DNA from: Pseudomonadales bacterium
GTDB taxonomy: Bacteria; Pseudomonadota; Gammaproteobacteria; Pseudomonadales; UBA5518
Assembly: GCA_022072145.1 (NCBI GenBank)
Contig: JAJVIG010000019.1
Location: forward strand, 62,001-126,000
DNA length: 64,000 bases
Direction: 5' to 3'
The notes beneath the pieces are model-generated. The model made no database searches. It saw nothing but the letters and a program-made list of their open reading frames with translations, and was not told the DNA's origin. Positions 1 through 8,729 of the stretch are shown piece by piece. The translations under genes were made by a program, and so were the position numbers. How positions within the stretch are numbered: the stretch's first letter is position 1; every line of letters begins with the position of its first letter.

Positions 1-1142
1 TCGGCGCCGACGTGATCAAGGTCGAGACACCGGCGGGCGACTACATCCGCGAGATGACCTGGCCGATCGTCGAGGGCGTCTCCCTGATGCACCTGCACCT
101 GAACCGCGGCAAGAAGAGCATCACGCTCGATCTGCGCCAGGAAGAAGGGCGCCAGATCTACCGCGACCTGGTCAAGGACGCCGACGTGGTGATCGAGGCC
201 TCGAAACCCGGCGCGCTGGCGCGCTTCGGGCTCGGTTACGAGGAACTGAAGAAGGTCAACCCGAAGATCGTGTTCATCACCGTCTCCGGCTACGGCATGA
301 GCGGGCCGTACAAGGACATGCCCTCGCACGGCATCGCCTACGACACCTGGTCCGGCGCCGTGACCCCCGCCTACGACGAGCAGGGATTCTGCTACATCCC
401 CGAGCACGTCAGCGTCGGCATCAACGCCGCGCCGCTGTTCGGCGGGCTGGCGGTACTGGCGGGCGTGCTGCGTGCGCGCGAGACCGGCGAGGGCTGTTTC
501 ATGGAACTCGCGCAGAGCGATGCAGCGGCCGCCTTCGACTGGTACCGCATCGAGAGCTACATGGCGTACCGCCGCCCCGAGGACGTGGTGACGGGCAACA
601 AGTCCGACGGCTACAGGCGCCGGCCGGTCGCGACCCGCGGCATGAAGGAAGGCGTGCGCTACCAGATGTACGAATCGAAGGATGGCCACGTGCTGTTCAT
701 GGCCTCGGAACAATCGCTGTGGAAGAACTTCTGCGAAGGCCTGGGCCGCATGGACCTGTTCGAGAAGTGGCCCGGCTCGAAGTACGCCGACCACGCGCGC
801 GGCAACCGCGAGTTGCAGGCGATCCTGCGCGACATCTTCAAGTCCAGGACCAGCGCCGAATGGATCGCCTTCGCCACCGAGGCCAACACCCCGATCGCAC
901 CGGTCAACACGCCCGAGAACATCGTCGCCGACCCGCAGTTCCAGGCGCGCTTCAAGGTCATGCCGCACCAGGACCACGGTGCCGACATGCTCGGCTTCCC
1001 GGTGAACTTTCTCGGCGAGGAACTTCCGGAGCCCGCCTGGGCGCCGTCCGCCGGGCAGCACAACGAACAGGTGCTGCGCGAGGTGCTCGGCTACGACGAG
1101 GCGAAGATCGCGGCGCTGCGCGACGCGAAGACGCTGGGCTGA
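1..1142 (+). CDS. Class III (CaiB/BaiF) CoA-transferase, 5' end cut by the window
   Basis: Family III CoA-transferases move CoA between acyl groups, for example from succinyl-CoA to a carboxylate, in the cytoplasm. The reading frame is already open at base 3 and begins GADVIKVE, the conserved N-terminal family motif, so the GTG at 12 is internal and roughly 20-30 residues lie outside the window. The family's FMELAQSDA segment, where the catalytic Asp lies in this fold, and the C-terminal NTPENIVADPQF signature are present. An SDR gene starts 4 bp after the stop, so the two are probably co-transcribed. The family also contains alpha-methylacyl-CoA racemases and carnitine or bile-acid CoA-transferases. 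Substrate cannot be read from the sequence, though the nearby side-chain oxidation genes make a steroid-like or branched acyl-CoA plausible. Confidence 0.9.
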   Translation, partial: GADVIKVETPAGDYIREMTWPIVEGVSLMHLHLNRGKKSITLDLRQEEGRQIYRDLVKDADVVIEASKPGALARFGLGYEELKKVNPKIVFITVSGYGMSGPYKDMPSHGIAYDTWSGAVTPAYDEQGFCYIPEHVSVGINAAPLFGGLAVLAGVLRARETGEGCFMELAQSDAAAAFDWYRIESYMAYRRPEDVVTGNKSDGYRRRPVATRGMKEGVRYQMYESKDGHVLFMASEQSLWKNFCEGLGRMDLFEKWPGSKYADHARGNRELQAILRDIFKSRTSAEWIAFATEANTPIAPVNTPENIVADPQFQARFKVMPHQDHGADMLGFPVNFLGEELPEPAWAPSAGQHNEQVLREVLGYDEAKIAALRDAKTLG

Positions 1143-1146
1143 AGCG

Positions 1147-1911
1147 ATGGACGCAGCACAGAATAACGTTTCGAACGAGGGCCGCGTCGCTCTGGTCAGC
1201 GGCGCCGGCACCGGCATCGGGCGGGCGATTGCGTTGCGCCTCGCGCGCGACGGTTTCACGGTCGTCGCCGGCTATGCGCGCTCCGCCGACGGCGCCGACG
1301 CCACCGTGCGTGCCATCACCGATGCCGGCGGCGTCGCGTGGGCCGAGCGGGTGGACATAGCCGATGAAGATGCGGTAATCGCGTTCTTCGCCGCCGCTCG
1401 CGCACGCTGCGGTCGCATCGACGTGGTCGTCAACAACGCCGGGATCGGCCATCTGAAGCCGTTCCGCGACATCCCGATGAGCCATTTCGACTTCACCTTC
1501 GGCGTCAACGCGCGCGGCACCTTCATGATGTGCCGCGAGGCCGCACGCACGATCGAGGACGGCGGGCGCATCGTTAACATCTCCACCGGCGCGACGGTGG
1601 CCAACGGCGCCGGCATGGCGCTGTACGTGGGCAGCAAGATGGCGGTCGAGGGTTTCACGAAGGTGCTGGCGCGTGAACTCGCGCCGCGCGGCGTCACCGT
1701 GAACGTGGTATCGCCCGGCATGACCGACACCCCGATGCTGCTCGGGGGCGACGCCGAGGCGCTGCGTCGCTACGGTGCCGAAACCGCCGCCATGGGCCGC
1801 GTGGGACAACCGGAGGACATCGCCGATGCGGTCGGAGCGCTGGTTTCCGCCGACGGGCGCTGGATCACCGGGCAGGTGCTCCGTGTCGACGGCGGCACGA
1901 TCATCACCTGA
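1147..1911 (+). CDS. Short-chain dehydrogenase/reductase (classical SDR)
   Basis: A 254-residue NAD(P)-dependent oxidoreductase of the classical SDR family, cytoplasmic. The Rossmann glycine motif SGAGTGIG covers residues 18-25, NNAG is at 96-99, the catalytic Ser is about residue 146 and the YxxxK pair is Y160/K164. The C-terminal GRWITGQVLRVDGG is typical of FabG-like enzymes. It follows the CoA-transferase by 4 bp and probably shares its transcript. The ligand could be a 3-hydroxyacyl-CoA or a hydroxysteroid. FabG itself is unlikely because no fatty acid synthesis genes are near. Confidence 0.9.
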   Translation: MDAAQNNVSNEGRVALVSGAGTGIGRAIALRLARDGFTVVAGYARSADGADATVRAITDAGGVAWAERVDIADEDAVIAFFAAARARCGRIDVVVNNAGIGHLKPFRDIPMSHFDFTFGVNARGTFMMCREAARTIEDGGRIVNISTGATVANGAGMALYVGSKMAVEGFTKVLARELAPRGVTVNVVSPGMTDTPMLLGGDAEALRRYGAETAAMGRVGQPEDIADAVGALVSADGRWITGQVLRVDGGTIIT

Positions 1912-1932
1912 ACCAGGACTCCGGCGGCGCCG

Positions 1933-3252
1933 ATGATCCGCCTCGCGGCCGCCCTGGCGATCGCCTGCGCCACGCTATTGCTGCCGGCATCGCCCACCGA
2001 GCACGGTGGGCTGTTCCTGCTCGCGCTGGCCGGTAGCCTGTGGCTGTTCGAGGCGCTGCACCTGACCGTGACCGCCTTGCTGGTCCCCGTGCTGGCGATC
2101 GCGCTGGGAATCCTCGATGTGAAGTCCGCGCTGACGGCATTCACGAACCCCGTCATCGCGATCTTCTTCGGCGGCTTCGCGCTCGCGAGTGCGCTGCGCC
2201 GCCACGGACTCGATGTGCTGCTCGCCGCACGGCTGGTGCAACTTGCGCGCGGGCAGCTGCTGCCGGCCAGTCTGCTGCTGTTCGCCGCCTGCACGCTGCT
2301 GTCGATGTGGATCAGCAATACCGCGACGGTGGCGATGCTGCTGCCGCTGGCGCTCGGACTGGTGAACGACACCGACCCCGAGCACGATCGTGCGCTGCGC
2401 GCTTTCGTGCTGCTGGGACTCGCCTGGAGCGCCAGCATCGGGGGCATGGCCACGCTGGTCGGCAGTCCGCCGAACGCGCTCGCGGCCGCCGCGCTCGGCC
2501 TCGACTTCAGCGATTGGCTCGCGTTGGGGCTGCCGGTGGCGCTGCTGCTGTGGCCGCTCGGCGTGCTGGTGCTGTGGCTGGCGCTGCGCCCCCGGTTCGC
2601 CGGTCGTGCGGCCGCGAGTGCCACCACGCAATTCCGCTGGCGAGCCGGGGCCGTCGCGACGCTGGTGGTATTCGCACTGACCGTAGGCGGCTGGCTGTTC
2701 AGCGGGCGGGTCGGCGCCTGGCTCGGGGTGGAGCGCGACGCCGATGCGCTGATCGCGCTGGCCGCGGCCGTCGCGCTACTGGTGACGCGCACGCTGAACT
2801 GGGCAACCCTCGAGCGCGACACCGAATGGGGCGTGCTGCTGCTGTTCGGCGGCGGCATCTGCCTCGGCTCGGCGATGCAGGCGTCCGGAGCCGACGCCTG
2901 GCTCGCGCGCGAGCTGCTGGGCGACGTATCCGGACTGCAACCGCTGCTGGTCCTGCTCACGATCACGGCCTTCGTGGTCTTCCTCACCGAACTGGTCAGC
3001 AACACCGCCGTGACCGCGCTGCTGCTGCCGGTGCTGCTGCCGCTGGCGGCCGAACTCGGGCTTGCTCCGGTGACGATCGCCGCGGCGGTCGCGCTCAGCG
3101 CGAGTTGCGCGTTCATGCTGCCGGTCGCCACACCGCCGAACGCGCTGGTCTTCGCCAGTGGCGCCCTGCGCCAGCGCGACATGATGCGCGCGGGCTTGCG
3201 CATGAACATGGTCGCGATCGTGGTGATCGGCGGCTGGCTTTCGTTCGGCTGA
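1933..3252 (+). CDS. DASS/SLC13-type anion permease
   Basis: A 439-residue inner-membrane transporter of the divalent anion:sodium symporter (DASS/ArsB-NhaD) superfamily. It has about a dozen hydrophobic segments and the internal two-fold repeat of the family: ISNTATVAMLLP in the first half and VSNTAVTALLLPV in the second. Each SNT is matched by a re-entrant turn motif, GSPPN in the first half and ATPPN in the second. Relatives carry dicarboxylates, sulfate or phosphate with Na+. It starts 21 bp after the SDR and is probably in the same operon, which suggests uptake or efflux of an organic acid linked to the CoA-transferase. Specificity is unknown. It converges on the CAP/RTX gene with a 26-bp gap. 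Confidence 0.88.
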   Translation: MIRLAAALAIACATLLLPASPTEHGGLFLLALAGSLWLFEALHLTVTALLVPVLAIALGILDVKSALTAFTNPVIAIFFGGFALASALRRHGLDVLLAARLVQLARGQLLPASLLLFAACTLLSMWISNTATVAMLLPLALGLVNDTDPEHDRALRAFVLLGLAWSASIGGMATLVGSPPNALAAAALGLDFSDWLALGLPVALLLWPLGVLVLWLALRPRFAGRAAASATTQFRWRAGAVATLVVFALTVGGWLFSGRVGAWLGVERDADALIALAAAVALLVTRTLNWATLERDTEWGVLLLFGGGICLGSAMQASGADAWLARELLGDVSGLQPLLVLLTITAFVVFLTELVSNTAVTALLLPVLLPLAAELGLAPVTIAAAVALSASCAFMLPVATPPNALVFASGALRQRDMMRAGLRMNMVAIVVIGGWLSFG

Positions 3253-3278
3253 GCGAACTGCGTGCGTACCCGCGCCAC

Positions 3279-4964
3279 TCAGGCCACGATCGTGAAATCC
3301 TCGACACCGGGAACCGGGTGCGTGGTGGTGCCGAAGATCGCGAACTTGATCGCCGCGACGCCGCCGGCGCCATCCGCGTCGTAGTAGAGCGAGCCCGAGC
3401 TGGTGTCGAACACCAGCCGCTGCAGACCGTCGGCGGCCGCCGTCGCACCGGGTGCGGCGAGGTACTGTGCCGCAGTCACGGCAACACCGGCCGTGAACGC
3501 GCCGAACACGTCCGCGTCCAGGCGCAGCGTGTCGTCGCTGGCCGAGAAGTCCGTCAGCGTATCGATATTCGCACCCGCCAGCAGCGCGCTGTTGAACACG
3601 AACACGTCCGCGCCGGCGCCACCGGTTAGCTGATCGCGACCGGCGCCGCCGATAAGCACATCGTCACCACTGCCGCCGGCCAGTGAATCGTAACCCTCGC
3701 CACCCTGCAGGGTGTCGTTGCCTGCGCCACCGGTAAGCGAGTCGTTGGCCTTCAGCCCGCCGATCACGTTGTGCCCGGCGTTGCCCCTGATCGTGTTCGC
3801 CAGCGCGTTGCCGTTGAGGCTGATGTTCGCGCTGCCGCTGCCGTCCAGCTTCTCGACCTGGGCGGCAAGTGTCCACGACACCGCGGAGACTACTCTGTCC
3901 CACCCTCCACCCGCCGACTCGGTGATCACGTCACCGCCGGTCACGAAATAGACGTCGGCGCCGGCACCGCCTTCCAGCGTATCGCTGCCGGCCGCGCCGG
4001 TCAGCGTGTCGTTGCCGTCATTGCCGCTCAGCCTATTGGCGCCGGCATTGCCGCGCAGCGCGTTGGCACCCGCATCGCCGCTCGCGTCGATGTCCCGTAT
4101 CCCGAGCAGCTTTGCATTGCGGGCTCCCGACACCAGTTCGACGTCGGCGGAACTGCGCACCGTAAGACCGCCGGCCAGATCGACCTTCACGTTCTGACCC
4201 GCGAGCGTCAGTTTCACACTCACCGGCGCCGCCAGCCCGCCGCCGCTGAAGGCAAGCGTATACAGGCCGCTCGCGGCGGCGAGCCCGACCGCGTAACCAC
4301 CGGCCGCGGCACTGGTGTCGCTGTCGCTCGCGCCACCGCTCGTGGCGCTCAGCGTGACGCCAACGCCACCCCGCCCCTCACCTATATCGTAGAAGCCATC
4401 GGCATCGGCATCATCGTGCAGCACGCCGGTGACGAATATCGAAGTCCCGGACTTCGCGAAGCCGATGGTCGTCATCTGCGCGTTCCAGTCGGTTCCCGAA
4501 CTGGTGTAGACGCCGACGATCGAACCGACGCCGACCTCGCGGAACGCGTCGTTCAGCGTGTTCACGCGATGCCCGGAGCTGCGGAACAGGCCTTCGTGCT
4601 GTGCCAGCACGAAGGCGCCCACGTCCACGTCTCCGGTGGTACCCCGCCACGAAATGTTCTCGCCCCAGGTCCAGGAGCCGCTGAACACGTAACCCGCATC
4701 GCCCATGCGGTCACCGGGCGAGGAGTCGTCGGCGCCGGTGTGGGAAAAGGTGTCGGTGGCCAGCATCCACTCGCTGTGCGCGCGCGAGGCGCTGCGCAAC
4801 AGGTCGTTCGGGGCGAGCGGCGCCTTCGGCGTGGCCGTTATCGTGCCCGGATCCAGGCCGTCGTTCAGCCCGATCCCGTAGCGCGCCGCCTCCGCGAGCG
4901 GGTCGAGGCGGGCACGATTCACCAGTTCGAGCATCAACTGCTCGCCGTCGGTCAGTGTGGTCAT
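3279..4964 (-). CDS. Secreted CAP-domain protein with RTX calcium-binding repeats
   Basis: A 561-residue protein that joins an N-terminal CAP/SCP domain (about residues 5-150; LVNRARLDP, FSHTGADD, GENISW, GHRVN) to RTX nonapeptide repeats (GNDGNDTLTG, GGAGNDTLQGG, GGSGDDVLIGG and others). The C-terminal domain is of the type found in substrates of type I secretion. There is no Sec signal peptide, which fits export by an ABC/HlyD/TolC channel using a C-terminal signal. The start at 4964 is chosen because TTGGAGGA lies directly upstream; an extension to 5111 is open but lacks both an RBS and CAP homology. No secretion genes are near, so it must use a system encoded elsewhere. CAP proteins bind lipids or sterols, or modify cell walls; the role here is not known. 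Confidence 0.85.
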   Translation of the reverse strand: MTTLTDGEQLMLELVNRARLDPLAEAARYGIGLNDGLDPGTITATPKAPLAPNDLLRSASRAHSEWMLATDTFSHTGADDSSPGDRMGDAGYVFSGSWTWGENISWRGTTGDVDVGAFVLAQHEGLFRSSGHRVNTLNDAFREVGVGSIVGVYTSSGTDWNAQMTTIGFAKSGTSIFVTGVLHDDADADGFYDIGEGRGGVGVTLSATSGGASDSDTSAAAGGYAVGLAAASGLYTLAFSGGGLAAPVSVKLTLAGQNVKVDLAGGLTVRSSADVELVSGARNAKLLGIRDIDASGDAGANALRGNAGANRLSGNDGNDTLTGAAGSDTLEGGAGADVYFVTGGDVITESAGGGWDRVVSAVSWTLAAQVEKLDGSGSANISLNGNALANTIRGNAGHNVIGGLKANDSLTGGAGNDTLQGGEGYDSLAGGSGDDVLIGGAGRDQLTGGAGADVFVFNSALLAGANIDTLTDFSASDDTLRLDADVFGAFTAGVAVTAAQYLAAPGATAAADGLQRLVFDTSSGSLYYDADGAGGVAAIKFAIFGTTTHPVPGVEDFTIVA

Positions 4965-5128
4965 GGCTCGATCCTCCAATGCGGGCTGCATTGGGGCGAG
5001 TATAGCCAGTGCCGGGAGGGGGACGGCCGTGGCCGCGATCGATGGACGGGAACTGCGCACCGCGTTTGCATTTGCGCAACCACGCGCGCAGGGTGTTCCC
5101 AAATGCCGCACTTCGTGTCAAAGTATTA

Positions 5129-5162
5129 AAAGGTGTTTATTTTAATCATTAAAACAACCTTT
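5129..5162. promoter_or_regulatory. AT-rich inverted repeat between CAP/RTX gene and pyc
   Basis: In a GC-rich genome this segment is strikingly AT-rich. It holds TTTTAA-TCA-TTAAAA (5140-5154) nested inside outer arms AAAGGT and ACCTTT. It lies between two divergent genes, 37 bp before pyc, so an operator or promoter region is likely. The binding protein is unknown. Confidence 0.4.
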
Positions 5163-5182
5163 CAGCGGGTGCCGTCCCGCTG
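5163..5182 (+). promoter_or_regulatory. Leader hairpin just before pyc
   Basis: CAGCGGG at 5163-5169 pairs perfectly with CCCGCTG at 5176-5182 and ends 16 nt before the pyc start codon. If transcribed it would form a 7-bp stem next to the ribosome binding region and could affect translation. There is no U-run, so it is not a terminator. Confidence 0.3.
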
Positions 5183-5198
5183 CAGCGAGTGACACCAC

Positions 5199-8100
5199 AT
5201 GAAACCCATCCGCAGCCTCCTCGTCGCCAACCGTTCCGAGATCGCCATCCGCGTGCTGCGTGCCGCGAGCGAAATGGGCATACGCACGGTCGCGATCTAT
5301 TCGCGGGAAGACCGCTTCGCGCTGCACCGCTTCAAGGCCGACGAGTCCTATCTGGTCGGGGCGGAGCGCACGCCGATCGCGGCCTATCTCGATATCGCCG
5401 ACATCATCCGGATCGCGAAGGAAGCGCACGTCGACGCGATCCACCCCGGCTACGGCTTCCTGTCCGAAAACCCCGATTTCGCCGAGGCCTGCGCGCGCGC
5501 GGGCATCACGTTCATCGGGCCGGACGCCGCCGTGATGCGCCTGCTAGGCAACAAGGTGTCGGCCCGGGCGCTCGCCGAGCGCGCGGGCGTTGCGGTGGTG
5601 CCCGCGACCGGTGCCCTGCCCCACGATACGGCCACCGCGCAGGCATTGGCCGCCGCCGTAGGCTACCCGTTGATGCTGAAGGCGAGCTGGGGTGGCGGCG
5701 GGCGCGGCATGCGCGTCGTCGCAAGCGCGGAAGAGCTGGCGCCGGCGATGGAGGTCGCGCGCCGCGAGGCGGCAAGCGCCTTCGGCAACGACGAACTCTA
5801 CCTGGAGAAGCTGGTGCGCCGCGCGCGCCACGTCGAGGTGCAGGTGATGGGCGACCGGCACGGCCAACTGGTGCACCTGTTCGAGCGCGACTGTTCGGTG
5901 CAGCGCCGCAACCAGAAGGTCGTCGAACGCGCTCCGGCACCGTATCTCTCCGACGAACGCCGCGCCGCGCTGTGCGAGTCGGCACTCAGGATCGCGCGCG
6001 CGGCCGGCTACACCCACGCCGGCACGGTCGAGTTCCTGCTCGATGCGGACACCGACAACTTCTACTTCATCGAGGTGAACCCGCGCATCCAGGTCGAGCA
6101 CACCGTCACCGAGATGGTGACCGGGGTGGACATCGTGAAGGCGCAGATCCGCATCTCCGAGGGTGCGCGCATCGGCGAGGAGGACTCCTACGTTCCCGCG
6201 CAGGACGAGGTGCGCCTGAACGGAACCGCGCTGCAGTGCCGGGTCACCACGGAGGATCCGGAGAACAACTTCACGCCCGACTACGGCCGCATCGCTGCCT
6301 ACCGCAGCCCGGCCGGTTTCGGGATCCGTCTCGACGGCGGGACCGCGTACGCCGGCGCGGTGATCACGCCGTGGTACGACTCGCTGCTGGTCAAGGTCAC
6401 GGCCTGGGGCCACACCGCGGACGAGGCCGCCCGGCGCATGGACCGCGCGCTGCGCGAGTTCCGGGTGCGCGGGCTGTCGTCGAACCTGCTGTTCCTCGAA
6501 AACGTGGTCGCCCACCCGCTGTTCCGCTCCGGCGAATGCACCACGCGCTTCATCGACGAGACCCCTGAGCTGTTCCGCTTCCGCCGCCGGCGCGACCGCG
6601 CATCGCGGCTGCTGAAGTTCCTCGGCGAGGTGATCGTGAACGGCAACCCCGAGCTCGCAGGCCGCACGCTGCCGCGCCTGCCGCTGCCGCGTCCCCTGCG
6701 TCCGCCCGCCACGCGTTGCGACCTCTCGCTCGAGCCGCGCCCCGGCAGCCGCGACCGCCTGCGCGAACTGGGGCCGGTGAAATTCGCCGCCTGGATGCGC
6801 GACCACGGCCCGGTGCTGCTCACCGACACCACCATGCGCGACGCGCACCAGTCGCTGTTCGCCACCCGCCTGCGCAGCCACGACATGCTCGAGATCGCGC
6901 CGTATTACGCCCGCATGCTGCCCGGGCTGTTCTCGCTCGAGTGCTGGGGCGGCGCGACCTTCGACGTCGCGCTGCGCTTCCTGAAGGAGGACCCCTGGGA
7001 ACGCCTGCAACGCCTGCGCGCGGCCACCCCGAACGTGCTGCTGCAGATGCTGCTGCGCGCCTCCAACGCGGTCGGCTACACCAATTATCCCGACAACGTC
7101 GTGCGTCACTTCGTGCACCAGGCCGCGCGCGAGGGAATCGACCTGTTCCGCGTCTTCGATTCGCTGAACTCCATCGACAACATGCGCGTGGCGATGGACG
7201 CGGTACTCGAATCCGGCGCGCTCTGCGAGGCCGCGATCTGCTACACCGGCGACATCTTCGACACCTCGCGCCCGAAGTACGCGCTGGACTATTACCTCCG
7301 CCTGGCCCGGCAGCTCGAGGCGGCCGGCGCGCACATCCTCGCGATCAAGGACATGGCCGGGGTCTGCCGACCGCGTGCGGCACGCGAACTGGTACGTGCG
7401 CTGAAACAGGAGACCGGCCTGCCGATCCACTTCCACACCCACGACACCAGCGGCATCGCCGCCGCCTCGGTGCTGGCGGCGGTGGAGGCCGGCTGCGATG
7501 CGGTCGACGGCGCGCTCGACGCGATGAGCGGGCTGACCTCGCAGCCGAACCTCGGTGCGATCGCCGCCGCGCTGGCCGGCACCGCGCGCGACCCCGGCAT
7601 CGATGCGCAGGCGCTGCAGGACGTGTCGCAGTACTGGGAGGGCGTGCGCCGCCAGTACGCGCCGTTCGAGTCGGACCTGCGTGCGGGCACCTCCGATGTG
7701 TACCGCCACGAGATGCCCGGCGGGCAGTACACGAACCTGCGCGAACAGGCACGCGCCATGGGCATCGAACACCGCTGGAGCGAGGTGTCGCGCGCGTACG
7801 CCGACGTGAACCGCCTGTTCGGCGACATCGTCAAGGTCACGCCCACCTCGAAGGTGGTCGGGGACCTCGCGTTGCTGATGGTCACCAACGGACTGAGCCC
7901 GCGCGACATCGAGGATCCCGCGCGCGCGATCGACTTCCCGGAGTCGGTGATCTCGCTGATGAAGGGTGAACTCGGCTTCCCGCCCGACGGCTTTCCGCCC
8001 GCGCTGCAGAAGAAGGTGCTGAACGGCGCGCAGCCGCTGTGCGGACGCCCCGGCGAACACCTGCCGGCGGTCGATCTGGAGGCGGCGCGCGCACAGGCCG

Positions 8101-8651
8101 AAGCGGCGGCCGGCCATCGCATCGGCGACACCGACCTCGCCTCGTACCTGATGTACCCGAAGGTGCACACTGCCTACGCGGCGCATCGCAGCCGCTACGG
8201 CGACGTATCGGTGCTGCCCACGCACGCGTTCTTCTACGGCCTGGCGACCGGCGAGGAGATCGCGGTCGAGATCGAGCGCGGCAAGAGCCTGGTGATCTCG
8301 CAGCAGGGAACCGCCGGCCCGGACGAGGACGGCATGGTGCGGGTCTTCTTCGAACTGAACGGTCAGCCGCGCATGCTGCGGGTGCCGAAGTCCGGCGTGG
8401 CGAAGGCGCGCGCCAGGCCCCAGGCCGAGGACGGCAACCCGCACCAGCTGGGCTCACCGATGCCCGGCACCATCGTCACCGTGGCGGTGCACCCGGGCCA
8501 GGCCGTCGTCAAGGGCGATCCGCTGGTGTCGATCGAGGCGATGAAGATGGAAACCATGCTGCGCGCCGAACGCGACGCCACGGTCAGCGCGGTCCACGTC
8601 CACCACGGCGAGAACGTGGACGCGAAGGATCTGCTGATCACGTTTGCGTAG
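5199..8651 (+). CDS. pyc: Pyruvate carboxylase, single-chain type
   Basis: A biotin enzyme of 1150 residues that carboxylates pyruvate to oxaloacetate with ATP and bicarbonate, the main anaplerotic step when cells grow on substrates that yield acetyl-CoA. Domains in order: biotin carboxylase with ATP-grasp fold (about 1-460; GGGGRGMR loop, EVNPRIQVEHTVTE), carboxyltransferase (about 535-810; TDTTMRDAHQSL, metal-binding HFHTHDTSG), the PC tetramerisation region, and a C-terminal biotin carrier domain with the acceptor Lys at about 1116 in EAMKMET. Length is that of the alpha4 type. The linker between the carboxylase and transferase domains looks somewhat diverged. The gene stands alone, with an AT-rich inverted repeat and a small hairpin upstream. 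The TAG stop is part of a GTAG-headed palindromic element. Confidence 0.97.
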   Translation: MKPIRSLLVANRSEIAIRVLRAASEMGIRTVAIYSREDRFALHRFKADESYLVGAERTPIAAYLDIADIIRIAKEAHVDAIHPGYGFLSENPDFAEACARAGITFIGPDAAVMRLLGNKVSARALAERAGVAVVPATGALPHDTATAQALAAAVGYPLMLKASWGGGGRGMRVVASAEELAPAMEVARREAASAFGNDELYLEKLVRRARHVEVQVMGDRHGQLVHLFERDCSVQRRNQKVVERAPAPYLSDERRAALCESALRIARAAGYTHAGTVEFLLDADTDNFYFIEVNPRIQVEHTVTEMVTGVDIVKAQIRISEGARIGEEDSYVPAQDEVRLNGTALQCRVTTEDPENNFTPDYGRIAAYRSPAGFGIRLDGGTAYAGAVITPWYDSLLVKVTAWGHTADEAARRMDRALREFRVRGLSSNLLFLENVVAHPLFRSGECTTRFIDETPELFRFRRRRDRASRLLKFLGEVIVNGNPELAGRTLPRLPLPRPLRPPATRCDLSLEPRPGSRDRLRELGPVKFAAWMRDHGPVLLTDTTMRDAHQSLFATRLRSHDMLEIAPYYARMLPGLFSLECWGGATFDVALRFLKEDPWERLQRLRAATPNVLLQMLLRASNAVGYTNYPDNVVRHFVHQAAREGIDLFRVFDSLNSIDNMRVAMDAVLESGALCEAAICYTGDIFDTSRPKYALDYYLRLARQLEAAGAHILAIKDMAGVCRPRAARELVRALKQETGLPIHFHTHDTSGIAAASVLAAVEAGCDAVDGALDAMSGLTSQPNLGAIAAALAGTARDPGIDAQALQDVSQYWEGVRRQYAPFESDLRAGTSDVYRHEMPGGQYTNLREQARAMGIEHRWSEVSRAYADVNRLFGDIVKVTPTSKVVGDLALLMVTNGLSPRDIEDPARAIDFPESVISLMKGELGFPPDGFPPALQKKVLNGAQPLCGRPGEHLPAVDLEAARAQAEAAAGHRIGDTDLASYLMYPKVHTAYAAHRSRYGDVSVLPTHAFFYGLATGEEIAVEIERGKSLVISQQGTAGPDEDGMVRVFFELNGQPRMLRVPKSGVAKARARPQAEDGNPHQLGSPMPGTIVTVAVHPGQAVVKGDPLVSIEAMKMETMLRAERDATVSAVHVHHGENVDAKDLLITFA

Positions 8652-8694
8652 CAGAGGCACCTGCCGCCAGCTGCTTCGGCGCAGCTCGAACTAC
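8648..8694. repeat. REP-like palindromic element capping pyc
   Basis: GTAG (8648-8651, whose TAG is the pyc stop) and CTAC (8691-8694) bracket two small hairpins: GGCA-CC-TGCC, then AGCTGC (8669-8674) with GCAGCT (8681-8686). The GTAG head plus palindrome layout is that of REP sequences handled by RAYT transposases. It differs in sequence from the other copies in this window. Confidence 0.4.
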
Positions 8695-8729
8695 GGACCT
8701 CCCCACCCCGACCATCGGGTCTGGTGCGG

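Noticed and set aside
5544-8444. A very long open frame on the minus strand opposite pyc (966 codons)
   Set aside because: It mirrors the pyc gene. In a GC-rich genome the antisense frames of a real gene stay open, and this one shows no domain, no RBS and low-complexity Arg/Gly/His content.
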